Below, piece after piece: positions 63,885 to 64,000 of a DNA stretch of 64,000 nt (position 1 is its first letter; every line of letters begins with the position of its first letter). Location: NCBI GenBank assembly GCA_905221605.1, contig CAJNDS010002634.1:1027546-1091545 (forward strand), in the 5' to 3' direction. This DNA comes from Symbiodinium natans (taxonomy: Eukaryota > Sar > Dinophyceae > Suessiales > Symbiodiniaceae). Position numbers and translations under genes: made by a program. The notes beneath the pieces were generated by a model. The model ran no database searches. It was not told where the DNA came from and saw nothing but the letters and a program-made list of their open reading frames with translations.

Positions 63885-64000
63885 ACTTCAAACCCTAAAC
63901 CGTGAAGAACCCTAACCTAACCCTCAACCCTCAACCCTACACTTACCCCCTAAACCCTCAACCCTCAACCCTAAACTTACCCCCTAAGCCCTCAACCCTA
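63885..64000 (-). repeat. Degenerate heptamer array at the window edge
   Basis: CCCTAAA, CCCTCAA and TTACCCC variants run to the window end. Confidence 0.9.

Overview
The window is nuclear DNA of a dinoflagellate. The strongest evidence is a complete 22-nt dinoflagellate spliced-leader sequence at 4858-4879, at the 5' end of a LINE retrotransposon. Supporting evidence is the TTTAGGG-type heptamer found everywhere, genes cut into many exons of about 27-100 nt, introns that start mostly with GC or GA (some with GT), and 3' splice sites that read AG|G wherever I could place them. I cannot name the genus.

Layout. 1-4857: repeats only (heptamer arrays, microsatellites, short inverted-repeat elements). 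4858-10906, perhaps to about 14.8 kb: a GC-rich LINE with ORF1 (coiled coil, frameshifted at a C run), ORF2 (endonuclease plus reverse transcriptase), ORF3 (an apparent 2-oxoglutarate/Fe(II) oxygenase) and a broken coiled-coil frame. 15-17.8 kb: mostly noncoding. 17.8-30.9 kb: a split GDP-mannose 4,6-dehydratase gene on the + strand; 18 exons fit reading phase and family order, with one conserved stretch not found. One of its introns holds a 1.3-kb CA/CG tract. 34.0-36.7 kb: exon-like fragments of a gene I do not recognise. 38.8-40.4 kb: an intronless EngB/YihA-type GTPase with an in-frame stop, inside an older inverted-repeat element and flanked by an 11-bp duplication, so most likely a retrocopy. 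43.1-53.1 kb: a split aldo-keto reductase gene (12 exons found). Lying between its first two recognised exons is a complete three-exon 2OG-Fe(II) oxygenase (prolyl-hydroxylase-like) gene. 54.6-62.6 kb: exon-like pieces of one or more unrecognised genes. The rest is repeats.

Two repeat types dominate. Telomere-type heptamer arrays occur in both orientations inside introns, often directly upstream of 3' splice sites. Short elements of about 75-150 bp with terminal inverted repeats fall into at least ten families. Several families share ends of the form CTTGG...CCAAG, and the AG of the right end can act as the splice acceptor. Both introns of the oxygenase gene are largely made of such elements, so they look like introners, meaning mobile elements that create introns.

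The recognised genes are housekeeping enzymes (nucleotide-sugar synthesis, an oxidoreductase, a protein hydroxylase, a ribosome-assembly GTPase) and do not form one pathway. All assignments come from reading motifs by eye.
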